Shown: one piece after another, positions 27,442 through 36,046 of the stretch
How positions within the stretch are numbered: the stretch's first letter is position 1
How the letters are laid out: each line of letters starts with the position of its first letter
NCBI GenBank assembly: GCA_002493905.1
Contig: DLAJ01000012.1
Location: forward strand, 1-64,000
Source: Lachnospiraceae bacterium UBA7050
Lineage (GTDB): Bacteria; Bacillota; Clostridia; Lachnospirales; Lachnospiraceae
Direction: 5' to 3'
DNA length: 64,000 nucleotides
Notes under the pieces: generated by a model
Database searches by the model: none
What the model was told of the DNA's origin: nothing
The model's input: only the letters and a program-made list of their open reading frames with translations
Position numbers and translations under genes: made by a program

Positions 27442-27551
27442 ACAGCAGTTCCCTCTGCGGTCTTCCCTGACGGCGTAAAAAAAGAAGCAGCCCCCACTTC
27501 AAGGATACAGAACAAACAGACTACCGCAATTTCCCAGATCCGCCTCTTCAT
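27411..27551 (-). CDS. 46-residue ORF with signal-like helix
   Basis: It starts with basic residues followed by a hydrophobic stretch (IWEIAVVCLFCILEVGAASFF), like a signal peptide or small membrane protein. AGGAG lies just before ATG 27551. It overlaps the downstream charged ORF by 31 bases in a different frame. Either a coupled small gene or the 5' part of a frameshifted secreted protein. Confidence 0.4.
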   Translation of the reverse strand: MKRRIWEIAVVCLFCILEVGAASFFTPSGKTAEGTAVWQAGMRIPD

Positions 27552-27718
27552 CTTCTTCTCCTCTAATGATGACTGCTTACCAAATCATTCTCTCACAAAT
27601 TCGCCAAATGCCTGCATTCTGTCCGTTACCCTAAAAGCAATGCTGTACGCAATTCAGCCTCTTTACTTCCCCATTACAAAATAATACCCATGGAAGCGCT
27701 GACTCAATCAACGTTTCC

Positions 27719-29032
27719 CTATATTTCTTCCTCAAACTGATAATCTTTCCCCGGCAGCACCGCGTTTAGAATAATGCCGACCAGCGAACCGATCGCAAGA
27801 CCGCTTAATGAGATCGTCACCTTACCGATCGTAAACGCGATTGCACCTGCAGCGCTGTAGTTGATGCCAATCGAGAGTACCAGGATCAGCGCGGCGATCA
27901 GCACATTGCGGCTCTTCGTAAAATCACATTTAGACTCCACAATATTGCGCACGCCGACAGCTGAGATCATACCATAAAGAACGAGTGACACACCGCCGAT
28001 TGTAGCGGCAGGCATACATTCAATCAGTGCCGACACCTTCGGACAGAATGAAAAGAGAATCGCAAAATAAGCAGCCAGACGGATGACAAGCGGGTCGAAC
28101 ACCTTCGACAGCGTCAGCACGCCCGTGTTCTCACCGTAGGTCGTATTTGCCGGGGCGCCGAACAGGGATGCCAGAATTGTTGCAAGTCCGTCACCAAGCA
28201 GCGTTCTGTGCAGTCCGGGGTCCTTGATATAATTTCTTCCGACTGTGGAAGAGATTGCCGAGATATCACCGATATGCTCCACGACCGTCGCAAGCGCGAT
28301 CGGCATGATCGTGATCACGGAAGTAATCAGCAGCGACACATCCAAATCCTTAAAAATAGAAAATACCGTCTGATCAAAAGAGACCGGCAGCCCGATCCAT
28401 GCCGCTTCCTTCACTGCCGTAAAATCCACATTTCCCGTAACCGCTGCCACAAAATAAGAAGCAAGCACGCCGAGTATGATCGGAATGATCCTGACCATCC
28501 CTTTCCCCCAGATATTGCAAATGACAACGACCACAATCGCAATCAGCGCAATCCACCAGTTTGTCGCACAATTATTCACCGCTGACTGGGATAAATTAAG
28601 TCCGATGGCAATGATAATCGGTCCCGTGACAATCGGTGGGAAAAATTTCATAACCTTTCCGGAACCAAACGCCTTAATCAGCAGCGACAGCAGAAGATAG
28701 ACCAATCCGGCGCAAGCGACGCCGAAACATGCATAGGGCAGCAGTTCAGCCTCCCCGTTTGGCGCAATTGCCCAATATCCCGCAAGGAATGCGAACGAGG
28801 AGCCTAAGAACGCCGGCACCTTCCCTTTCGCCAATAAATGAAACAGCAGCGTTCCAAGTCCGGCGAACAACAGGGTCGCCGCCACACTCAAGCCTGTGAG
28901 TGCCGGAACGAGCACCGTCGCCCCGAACATGGCGAACATATGCTGCACGCCGAGAACCAGCATCCTCCCCGCCCCAAGCTCCCTCGCATCGTAAACGGGG
29001 TCTACACCGATAGAATTTTTCTTTTGACTCAT
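27719..29032 (-). CDS. NCS2 uracil/xanthine permease (UraA-like)
   Basis: A 437-residue transporter with about 14 membrane segments. Family motifs are clear: LGVQHMFAMFGATVLVP near the start, VEHIGDISAISS at the substrate-binding glutamate and FGAPANTTYGENTGVL in the helix-10 region, all as in UraA. It imports uracil (or a related base) with protons. No pyrimidine gene or PyrR-type attenuator is visible in the short leader. Confidence 0.93.
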   Translation of the reverse strand: MSQKKNSIGVDPVYDARELGAGRMLVLGVQHMFAMFGATVLVPALTGLSVAATLLFAGLGTLLFHLLAKGKVPAFLGSSFAFLAGYWAIAPNGEAELLPYACFGVACAGLVYLLLSLLIKAFGSGKVMKFFPPIVTGPIIIAIGLNLSQSAVNNCATNWWIALIAIVVVVICNIWGKGMVRIIPIILGVLASYFVAAVTGNVDFTAVKEAAWIGLPVSFDQTVFSIFKDLDVSLLITSVITIMPIALATVVEHIGDISAISSTVGRNYIKDPGLHRTLLGDGLATILASLFGAPANTTYGENTGVLTLSKVFDPLVIRLAAYFAILFSFCPKVSALIECMPAATIGGVSLVLYGMISAVGVRNIVESKCDFTKSRNVLIAALILVLSIGINYSAAGAIAFTIGKVTISLSGLAIGSLVGIILNAVLPGKDYQFEEEI

Positions 29033-29114
29033 TTGAATACCTGTTCCTTTCTGCCTTTGAATTTTTATCGTTCTGCGAACAGCCTGTTCTAACCTCTCCG
29101 CCCGGTCACGCTTC

Positions 29115-29705
29115 TTATAACACGCTCCTCAGCTGATTAAGCGCGCCTTTCATATCCTCTGCATTAAGCTTTTCGGCGGTCTTCTGAATGGCCTTCCTGT
29201 CATTTGCATTCAGCCTGAACTTTAAGATTTCTTCCACCTTTAACATGGCGCCTTTTAAGTTTTCGGACTCCAGTTCTCTCTGCAGTTTCTTAAACTCTGC
29301 GGTAAGCTCCGAAGGCTGAAACGATAAAACGCCCGCCCTCTTCAACGTACGCAGAATCCTCTCGTGCAGGTCATCCGCCTGAAACGGTTTGACAATATAA
29401 TCATAAATTCCAAGCTTTGTGCTTTCCAGAAATGTCGTTCTGTCATTTTTAGCGGTCAGCATGATTACAGGAATTGATTCGCCGCCCCTCATCGCACGGA
29501 TTTCCTTCAACGTTTCCAGACCGTCCATTGACGTCATCTGAATATCCAGCAGAATGAGATCAGGCGTTTCGTTTTTTAGAAACTGCAGCGCCCTGCTGCC
29601 CGAATTGACCGCAATCACATCATACTCATCCTTTAGTTCCTGTTCAATGGACGCTAAATTGATCGCGCTGTCATCCACCGCTAGAATTTGAACCCTTGTT
29701 CTCAT
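29115..29705 (-). CDS. response regulator without DNA-binding output
   Basis: A 196-residue protein. Residues 1-122 are a receiver with DD (VDDSAIN), the phospho-Asp in LILLDIQMTSMDG, the Thr in VIMLTAKN and the Lys in YIVKPF. The last 70 residues are helical (VEEILKFRLNANDRKAIQKTAEKL) and resemble the last 60 residues of the neighbouring kinase. There is no DNA-binding or enzymatic output. Its start lies inside the kinase 3' end (35-base overlap), so the two are co-translated. GGAGGGG precedes the ATG. Confidence 0.9.
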   Translation of the reverse strand: MRTRVQILAVDDSAINLASIEQELKDEYDVIAVNSGSRALQFLKNETPDLILLDIQMTSMDGLETLKEIRAMRGGESIPVIMLTAKNDRTTFLESTKLGIYDYIVKPFQADDLHERILRTLKRAGVLSFQPSELTAEFKKLQRELESENLKGAMLKVEEILKFRLNANDRKAIQKTAEKLNAEDMKGALNQLRSVL

Positions 29706-32589
29706 TTTCCCCTCCGTTTTCCAATTCTTCTATCACTTGCTGCAGCATCTGCTCCGCTGCATCATCCTCATAGAGCTGTAACTGATCCCGGATTTCCGTA
29801 AGCTTCTCTCTCACCTGCCCGTCAAGACTATGCTTTAACAGTTCTTCCACGATCTCAGTACACTCCCGCGAACGGAATTTTTTCAAGCGCGCTAACGCTT
29901 CTTTGACCTGTAAAAGCAGCTCTTCCCTGTCAAGCGTCCCCTCCTCCGGCTCTGGATCGGCTTTTATTGTATCCTTCATATATGCTTCGATATGTGCGAT
30001 CAGCTCCTGATATTCTTCAAACAGCTCTTCAAAATGCGCTCTGACAAACTCCGTGTCTCCCCGCGCCGCCGCTTTCTCATGCTCCTTCGCATGTCCGGAA
30101 AGCTCCATCGCTCCCACATTGGCAGATGCACTTTTCAAACCATGCACTTCAATCTCGTAATTTTGATAATCTTCTTTCTCAAATAATTGCCTGAGCTGCT
30201 TTAATTTTCGCTTTCCCTCAAGGCAGTAAAGCTGCAGCAGCCCGATAAAATCTTCTACCGAACCGGAATGATGCTGCATTGCTGCGTCCACGTCAATACC
30301 TTCGATGGCGATCCGCGCCTCCGCTTCCGTTTCGCCCGCGGGTTCAACCTTTCGCAGTTCCATGGGGGCAGCATTGTGCGCCTCAGGCAGCGCCGCTTTC
30401 TTTTCCTCCGGTATCCATTTTGCCAGTACCCTGCTTAAATGCTTCTTGTCGATCGGCTTCGGCACAAAATCCTGAAAACCATTCTCCAGAAAGCGTTCCT
30501 TCACACCTTCCATAGCGTTTGCTGTCGCCGCAATGATGACTGGCTTTACCCCGTTTTCCCCGCATTCGCGCCGGATAATACGGACAGCCTCAATCCCATC
30601 CATTCCCGGCATCATATGATCCATCAGAATCAGATCGAACATTGTTTTCTTTACCAGTTCTATCGCTTCCGGTCCGCTCTCCGCTTCCGTCAGTTCCAGT
30701 CCATACGGCGTCAGAAAGCCTCTTGCCACTTTTCTGTTGATCAGATTATCGTCCACTACTAACACCTTACAGCCGCTCGTCAAAAAGCTCTCCGGCTCGG
30801 ACTCTTCCTCCTTCGGAACATCCGGCTGCTCAACAAGCGTGCGGCTGTCAACGATCTGCTGCGGGATCGTGACAATAAATGCGGAACCTTCCCCATAGAC
30901 GCTTTCCACCCGGATACTGCCGTTCATCAATCTGACAAATTGTCTGGTTATGGAAAGACCCAGCCCGGTTCCCTCCACACTGCGGGATTTTCCCGCGTCC
31001 ACCTGACTGAAGTTTTCAAATATCTTCTCCAGATCCTCCTGTTTGATACCGCAGCCGGTATCTTCGATCCGGAACGTCAGAAGTTCCTCATTTTCCCGCT
31101 CTCCCGCTTCTCCGCTGACGGAAAGCTTCACATAACCCTCCTTCGTAAACTTAAGTGCATTGTTCAGCAGATTGATCATGATCTGCTTGATTCTTCCCTC
31201 ATCTCCCCGATAGCGGCACGGTATGGAAGCGTCAAGCTCATGTTTCATCAAAAGCCCTCGCTGGGACGCGACAATATCCATCATCGCGACAACGTCTCCC
31301 ACGATGCCCTTGATATAATAATCGGACAGCACCAGCTCCATCTTGCCTGCTTCCACTTTGGATAAATCCAAAATGTCATTGATGATAGCCAGCAGGTTCT
31401 GGGAAGAAGATTTGATATCACAGGCATAAGTATACACTTTTCTTCCCTGACTCTCTTCCATGATCAGATCGCTGAGTCCGATCACGGCATTCATCGGGGT
31501 CCGTATCTCATGCGACATATTGGCAAGAAATTCGCTCTTTGCCGCATTCGCTTTCTCCGCCTGCTCCCGCACTCTCTTGATCTCTTCGATATAATTGCGC
31601 ATATCCGTCATATCGAGCAGAAGCACGACATAACCCTGCGTTTTTCCGTTCTTATAGGGAATTCTCCTAATATGACTCTCATAATAGCGTTTCCCTATGG
31701 AAAACTCATACTTATCCGTTTCTCCCAGAATATCCTGTGGAAATTCCTGAATATCCGTGATCAGATCGCCCTTTACGCTCGTCAGCAGTCCACCGAAAAT
31801 GCCTGCCGCCGCCTGATTATAGCTGATGATCCGATGCTGCTCGTCCAGTGAAATGACGCCGTCTCCCATATTAGCAAGCGCCGTCTCCGCCGCAAGGTGG
31901 ACAAAATCATAGTTTCTTCTGCTCCACACTAAAATGACGACGACTGACAATACCATTCCCATCGTCGCAGGCGTAAAGTCATATCCCTTTGTCAGCTTTG
32001 TGGAATAACCGATCAACGCCAGAACCGGCAGTGTCGAAAGCATCGTGATCGTCCGATATCTTTTAGCCGCATTGACATTTGACTTGAAAATCGTACGGAA
32101 CAGTGCTATCAGAGACAAAAGATAAGGTATGGCCGTCCCGAAGAGCAAAAACAAATAATACAAAGGTCCGTACTCAATATATAAATAAGAAAAACCTTCC
32201 TTCCCGGTAACCCAATCTAAATGTCGGTAATACAACGTATGAAATTCGCAGGTATAAATCACTGCAAGCAGGCCGAAATTGATCGCCGCGATCGTCTTTA
32301 ACAGCCACACGGGTCTTCTGATATAGCAATAATTATAGATGAACCAGCAGTAAAACAGCGGTACGAACATAGAGCCTAAATACTCTACTTTTACTGCGAT
32401 CAGCGCCTCATTTAAGCTCTGTGCCGTAAGTTCCATCAGATATCCCACGTTCTGTACTAAAGAGCCGCACAGAAAATAGCCCATCAGCTTCTGCTCCTTG
32501 GTACCCCCTTCTCCCAAAAGCAGATATCCGATCGCGATAAAATTCGTAATAATGCTAAGTATTCCGAATATTAATAAAAATTCCTTCAT
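29671..32589 (-). CDS. hybrid sensor histidine kinase (7TM-PAS-HK-REC-Hpt)
   Basis: A 972-residue phosphorelay kinase. Residues 1-220 form a seven-helix membrane sensor of the HisK_N-7TM type. A PAS domain follows (MGDGVISLDEQHRIISYN), then HisKA with the phospho-His in NMSHEIRTPMNA, an ATPase domain (IEDTGCGIKQEDLEKIFENF, GTGLGLSI), a receiver (ILMDHMMPGMDG) and an Hpt domain with His in IEVHGLKSASANVGA. A helical C-terminal module resembles the tail of the partner regulator. All relay parts are present in the pair, but no transcription factor is, so the output is another protein or another locus. Confidence 0.93.
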   Translation of the reverse strand: MKEFLLIFGILSIITNFIAIGYLLLGEGGTKEQKLMGYFLCGSLVQNVGYLMELTAQSLNEALIAVKVEYLGSMFVPLFYCWFIYNYCYIRRPVWLLKTIAAINFGLLAVIYTCEFHTLYYRHLDWVTGKEGFSYLYIEYGPLYYLFLLFGTAIPYLLSLIALFRTIFKSNVNAAKRYRTITMLSTLPVLALIGYSTKLTKGYDFTPATMGMVLSVVVILVWSRRNYDFVHLAAETALANMGDGVISLDEQHRIISYNQAAAGIFGGLLTSVKGDLITDIQEFPQDILGETDKYEFSIGKRYYESHIRRIPYKNGKTQGYVVLLLDMTDMRNYIEEIKRVREQAEKANAAKSEFLANMSHEIRTPMNAVIGLSDLIMEESQGRKVYTYACDIKSSSQNLLAIINDILDLSKVEAGKMELVLSDYYIKGIVGDVVAMMDIVASQRGLLMKHELDASIPCRYRGDEGRIKQIMINLLNNALKFTKEGYVKLSVSGEAGERENEELLTFRIEDTGCGIKQEDLEKIFENFSQVDAGKSRSVEGTGLGLSITRQFVRLMNGSIRVESVYGEGSAFIVTIPQQIVDSRTLVEQPDVPKEEESEPESFLTSGCKVLVVDDNLINRKVARGFLTPYGLELTEAESGPEAIELVKKTMFDLILMDHMMPGMDGIEAVRIIRRECGENGVKPVIIAATANAMEGVKERFLENGFQDFVPKPIDKKHLSRVLAKWIPEEKKAALPEAHNAAPMELRKVEPAGETEAEARIAIEGIDVDAAMQHHSGSVEDFIGLLQLYCLEGKRKLKQLRQLFEKEDYQNYEIEVHGLKSASANVGAMELSGHAKEHEKAAARGDTEFVRAHFEELFEEYQELIAHIEAYMKDTIKADPEPEEGTLDREELLLQVKEALARLKKFRSRECTEIVEELLKHSLDGQVREKLTEIRDQLQLYEDDAAEQMLQQVIEELENGGENENKGSNSSGG

Positions 32590-32765
32590 ACGCCTTCTTT
32601 GTGCCCCCAGATTTTTCCATTACTATCGTACCAGTTTTTCTCTGCTTTGTCTACAAAAGAGTTTTCCCTTGTGCAATCTTAAAAGCGGCGTTACAATATT
32701 TGCAGAATAAGCTTTTTTGCAATTACGAGACGCCTTAACAGACAGAAGTCCGAAAGGAGCAGGCT

Positions 32766-33527
32766 ATGAAAGAACAATTATATACCATTCCCTTAAACGA
32801 TGCGTTTCACGCGGATGATGAATGCCCGTTTTGTTTTATCGAGCGAAATGTTGAACAGGATCTGTTAGATTTTGTGCTTGGGTCCGGCGCTTCTTATATG
32901 GAAAGTGATGTGCGCGCAGAAACGGACCGCGCGGGATTCTGCCGCACGCATTTCAAGAAAATGTTCGACTACGGCAACACGCTCGGCAACGGCTGGATCC
33001 TAAAAACACATTATATGCAGATGCGCAAAGAACTGGCGCAGCAGACGAAGAACTTTACACCCGGCAAAAGCTCCTTCATGACCAAAATAAAAAAATCCTC
33101 CGCCGCCGGCAGCTCCATCAGCGAATGGGTAAAAGAACGGGAACGTTCCTGCTATATCTGCAACCGTTTTGCCGAGATGTACGACCGGTATTTAGACACG
33201 TTTTTTCATATGTACCGCAATGATGCGGATTTTAAGGCTATGTTTGAAAAAAGCAAGGGGTTTTGCCTGACACATTTCGGCGACCTCTGCACCGCTGCGG
33301 ACAAAACGCTCTCCGATAAAGAAAAAGCCGAGTTTTACCCTTCGCTTTTTTCCCTGATGAACAAAAATATGGACCGTCTTCAGGAAGACATCAACTGGCT
33401 GATCGAGAAATTCGATTATCTGCATAAGGATGACGATTGGAAGAATTCCAAGGATGCCGTTCAGCGCTGCATGCAGAAATTAAAAGGCGGCTATCCCGCA
33501 GACGCAGTTTACCGCCAGTCCAAATAA
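32766..33527 (+). CDS. DUF6062 family protein
   Basis: A 253-residue cytoplasmic protein of the DUF6062 family. Cysteine pairs recur: CPFC near residue 20, FCRTHF near 60, CYIC near 125 and FCLTHF near 165. That is two copies of a CxxC plus C-x-x-H arrangement, suggesting metal binding in an internal duplication. GAAAGGAG lies before ATG 32766. A terminator follows at once, so it is monocistronic. Function unknown. Confidence 0.8.
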   Translation: MKEQLYTIPLNDAFHADDECPFCFIERNVEQDLLDFVLGSGASYMESDVRAETDRAGFCRTHFKKMFDYGNTLGNGWILKTHYMQMRKELAQQTKNFTPGKSSFMTKIKKSSAAGSSISEWVKERERSCYICNRFAEMYDRYLDTFFHMYRNDADFKAMFEKSKGFCLTHFGDLCTAADKTLSDKEKAEFYPSLFSLMNKNMDRLQEDINWLIEKFDYLHKDDDWKNSKDAVQRCMQKLKGGYPADAVYRQSK

Positions 33528-33549
33528 AAAAGACCGCGGAGCGGTCTTT
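33528..33549 (+). terminator. rho-independent terminator of the DUF6062 gene
   Basis: AAAGACCGC/GCGGTCTTT with a GGA loop begins right after the stop codon. The stem closes in A and T runs, so it is compact and could work in either direction. Confidence 0.8.
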
Positions 33550-33550
33550 C

Positions 33551-33597
33551 AGAGTTTCCTTCGGAAACTCTTTCGATTCGCTTTGCGATTCTTCCGG
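33551..33597. repeat. copy of the AGAGTTTCC hairpin family
   Basis: A perfect 9-bp stem AGAGTTTCC/GGAAACTCT with a TTC loop (33551-33571) is followed by a second imperfect hairpin around CGCTTTGCG (about 33574-33591). The first stem is identical to the one in the element inside the Rpn gene. It lies between two terminators. Confidence 0.6.
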
Positions 33598-33617
33598 GAG
33601 CACGAAATTTCCTATCG

Positions 33618-33653
33618 AAAAAATGGTCTGCGCAATGCGCAGACCATTTTTTT
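33618..33653 (-). terminator. bidirectional terminator after the dnaJ-like gene
   Basis: A perfect 10-bp stem TGGTCTGCGC/GCGCAGACCA with loop AAT is flanked by A-runs and T-runs. On the minus strand it ends the zinc-ribbon/DUF5685/DnaJ operon and directly follows the DnaJ stop codon. Confidence 0.9.
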
Positions 33654-34389
33654 AACATCTATACATTCCGCCGTACGGCGCATAACAGCAGCCGCCTGAA
33701 CAACAGGAACATAACAGATAAGACAGACAGAGCCGGCTGCAGAGATTCCCCTGCATTCCTCCCATTCCCATATAGGGGCTCTGCCTTCCCATATACCAGG
33801 AGCCGCCCGATTCCAGCTGCTGTACCAGATTTTGATACGCATTATTTCCGGGTTCCATCGCTGCCGCCTGCTTCGCATATTCCAGCGCCTGCACATTATT
33901 GCCGCAGCCGGCGTTGGCAATGGCACTGTAATAATACCATTTTGCATTTCTCTCTGAAATCGTGCCGAGCACGTTCAACGCTTCTTTATAATGCCCGCCG
34001 TTAATATAATTTGCGGCTGCTTTTAAGTGCAGGGAATCCTCGTCCTCCTCTGCAGTCCTGCTGTTTCCCGTCCGTCCATAGCCGCCATAGCTGCCAAACC
34101 CTCCAAAGCCCCCGAAGCCGCCAAAACCTCCGAAGCCGAACGGATCGTATCCCTCCGTATCCTCCTGACCGTAATAAGAACCTCCTCCGCCCGAGCCGCG
34201 TTCCCGCTCCTGCATGATCTGGCGGTACGCCTGCTGAATCTGCTTAAACTTTTCCTCTGCCTGCGCCTTATTCGGATTGTTGACATTCGCATCAGGATGG
34301 TACTGCCTGCTTAATTTTCTGTAAGCCTTTTTAATATCATCATCGCTGGCATTTCTGCTGACGCCTAACACACCGTATGGGTCTATCAT
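33652..34389 (-). CDS. DnaJ-domain protein with Gly/Phe region and TPR-like tail
   Basis: A 245-residue protein. Residues 1-65 are a J domain with the HPD motif (QYHPDANV) that stimulates DnaK ATPase. Then comes a Gly-rich stretch with repeated GFGG units. Residues about 110-185 have the two-helix alanine-rich look of TPR repeats (AAANYINGGHYKEALNVLG). The end is cysteine-rich (LCSCCSGGCC). No zinc-finger domain like that of DnaJ itself is present. It overlaps the upstream DUF5685 gene by 4 bases. Confidence 0.88.
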   Translation of the reverse strand: MIDPYGVLGVSRNASDDDIKKAYRKLSRQYHPDANVNNPNKAQAEEKFKQIQQAYRQIMQERERGSGGGGSYYGQEDTEGYDPFGFGGFGGFGGFGGFGSYGGYGRTGNSRTAEEDEDSLHLKAAANYINGGHYKEALNVLGTISERNAKWYYYSAIANAGCGNNVQALEYAKQAAAMEPGNNAYQNLVQQLESGGSWYMGRQSPYMGMGGMQGNLCSRLCLSYLLCSCCSGGCCYAPYGGMYRC

Positions 34390-35294
34390 AATTTGGGTAC
34401 CCCGTCCTGTTTCTCTGTATTCTCTTCTGCGGTCTGAGCGCCCTGCTGCTCAGATTTTCCGCTGCCCTTTTCCTTCATGCGCCGTGCATGCACCGCCTCG
34501 TATTTCGTCCACACACCGGCGTATAAAATATTTCGCAGGATTTCTGCATGAAGCAGGATCGGAAGCTTTTCAAATTCACGTGAGCACTCTGCCATCATCA
34601 TTGTCAAAATCCCCTTTACTTCCTCTTCAAAGCCTTCCTCCGAAAAACGCGGTGCAAACGGATTATAACAATTCTTCTTCAAATCCTCTTCAATATCGTC
34701 ATAGGCGTCCATCAGATAAATAAATTTGCCAAAATAAAAACCGATTCTCCGCAGGCTGTCCGCCCACTCGTCCTCATGATATACGAACAGCTCCGCCATG
34801 ATCGCGCCAAATAAGCCCGCCGTCTCATCCAGTGTCACGCCGCCGCTTTTTTCCACTTCATGCAGACGTTTTAAGTTTTCCACCATCTTACAGGCTTTCT
34901 CCGGATATTCCTTTGCGATGCGGTTGTTCTTTTTACGGAGAAACGCTGCAAACAGATATTTCCCGACCTTGCGCTCATCGATCCAGTCATCTTCACATTT
35001 ATAATAAGAAAGAAGCACATTGACATCCGCGGCATAGTCCGTATAAAGATTTCTGCTGACCGGATGCTTCTCAAACGGATGGATGATGCAGCGGACTGTC
35101 CCTTCCATTGTCTCCGGCTCATAAAGCCCCGTCAGCAGCATGACGAGAAACGTCATGTCATAACTTAGCGTCATCTGTCCGAAGCGCCCATATTTTTCCT
35201 TCAAAGCACGGCACAGGCCACAGTAATAGGACTGATAAACGGCAAACTCGCGAAATTTCAGTTCCGGCTTATTCACGACAATATATCCGAACAC
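34386..35294 (-). CDS. DUF5685 family protein
   Basis: A 302-residue, mostly helical protein of the DUF5685 family, recognised by MFGYIVVNKPELKFREF and the YYCGLCRALKEKYG block with two cysteines near residue 27. Acidic motifs MDAYDDIEEDLK and YNPFAPRF occur mid-protein. The all-helical layout with two acidic clusters recalls isoprenoid-type folds, but I would not assign an activity. It overlaps the dnaJ-like gene by 4 bases and follows the zinc-ribbon gene after 13 bases, so the three form an operon. Confidence 0.82.
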   Translation of the reverse strand: MFGYIVVNKPELKFREFAVYQSYYCGLCRALKEKYGRFGQMTLSYDMTFLVMLLTGLYEPETMEGTVRCIIHPFEKHPVSRNLYTDYAADVNVLLSYYKCEDDWIDERKVGKYLFAAFLRKKNNRIAKEYPEKACKMVENLKRLHEVEKSGGVTLDETAGLFGAIMAELFVYHEDEWADSLRRIGFYFGKFIYLMDAYDDIEEDLKKNCYNPFAPRFSEEGFEEEVKGILTMMMAECSREFEKLPILLHAEILRNILYAGVWTKYEAVHARRMKEKGSGKSEQQGAQTAEENTEKQDGVPKL

Positions 35295-35307
35295 AGGTAC
35301 CTCCCCG

Positions 35308-35811
35308 TCAACTGTTCTTTATAAACTCTTTATGGCATTTCGGGCATGTGATCGCAATCCTGCCCTTTCCCCGCGGTACGCGTATTTTCTGCCTGCAGCC
35401 AGGACAGCGGTAAATATGATGCGTCTTCCTCTGCGACCATCCTCTTTTCCACAGTGCGGACTTTCTCCTGACAGACTGCGTCAGCATCAGATAACGCTGA
35501 TTTTCTGCGGAACGCTTTATGTGATTTCTCGACAGCATTCTGAAATATGAGTAAATCAACAGGATAAACGCCAGCACATAAAACCCGTTTCGCCTTGTTA
35601 ATATGGAAAGAATCAGAAAAATCAACGTTGTCCAAAACAAAAAACGTCCAAATTGGTCAACGCCATATCTTCCCTGCATAAACTGTATCAGCCTTCGTTT
35701 CATTTTTCTTAGCCATGCTCCCTTCCCAGACTGCAGCCTCATGCGCTTCATTGCATTACTTTGCGCTTCATCCGATCGCTTTGTGCTTCGCTGCTGCTTT
35801 ACGCTTCCCAT
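35308..35811 (-). CDS. membrane protein with C-terminal zinc ribbon
   Basis: A protein of up to 167 residues. Two hydrophobic segments lie near residues 57-90 (FLFWTTLIFLILSIL and YVLAFILLIYSYF). The C-terminus is a zinc ribbon: YRCPGCRQK then ITCPKCHKEF. The start is uncertain. ATG 35811 has AAGG upstream, while ATG 35700 would give a tidier 130-residue protein beginning just before the membrane part. First gene of the DUF5685/DnaJ operon. Function unknown. Confidence 0.7.
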   Translation of the reverse strand: MGSVKQQRSTKRSDEAQSNAMKRMRLQSGKGAWLRKMKRRLIQFMQGRYGVDQFGRFLFWTTLIFLILSILTRRNGFYVLAFILLIYSYFRMLSRNHIKRSAENQRYLMLTQSVRRKSALWKRGWSQRKTHHIYRCPGCRQKIRVPRGKGRIAITCPKCHKEFIKNS

Positions 35812-35912
35812 ACCGCTTTACCTTACGGCAGTGCTTTCTTTTTTCAATTGTAGGAAACTTTTGGAAAAAAGCAAGCAATCGGCGCAAAAAAAATTCTTAA
35901 TTCTTTCTAAAA

Positions 35913-36043
35913 AGAGTTTCCAGCAGGAAGCTCTGTCAAAGAAATTCCTTAGGCATTTCTACCTAAATACAGAGTTTCCGCAGGAAGCTCTGCCAAAGAA
36001 ATTCCTTAGGCATTTCTACCTAAATACAGAGTTTCCTGCTGCA
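35913..36043. repeat. tandem copies of the AGAGTTTCC hairpin family after clpB
   Basis: Unit 1 (35913-35970, 58 bp) and unit 2 (35971-36027, 57 bp) are almost identical, and a third partial unit (36028-36043) ends 3 bases from the clpB stop. Each unit holds AGAGTTTCC/GGAAGCTCT with a 3-4-base loop (GCA in unit 2), then a TTAGG/CCTAA stem. It resembles the element at 23692-23754. Confidence 0.85.
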
Positions 36044-36046
36044 TCC

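Noticed and set aside
29033..29114. Possible riboswitch or PyrR attenuator before the uracil permease
   Set aside because: The leader is only about 80 bases and shows no terminator/antiterminator pair or known binding loop.
35913..36043. Second repeat array considered as CRISPR
   Set aside because: Units are nearly identical along their whole length, so there are no spacers.
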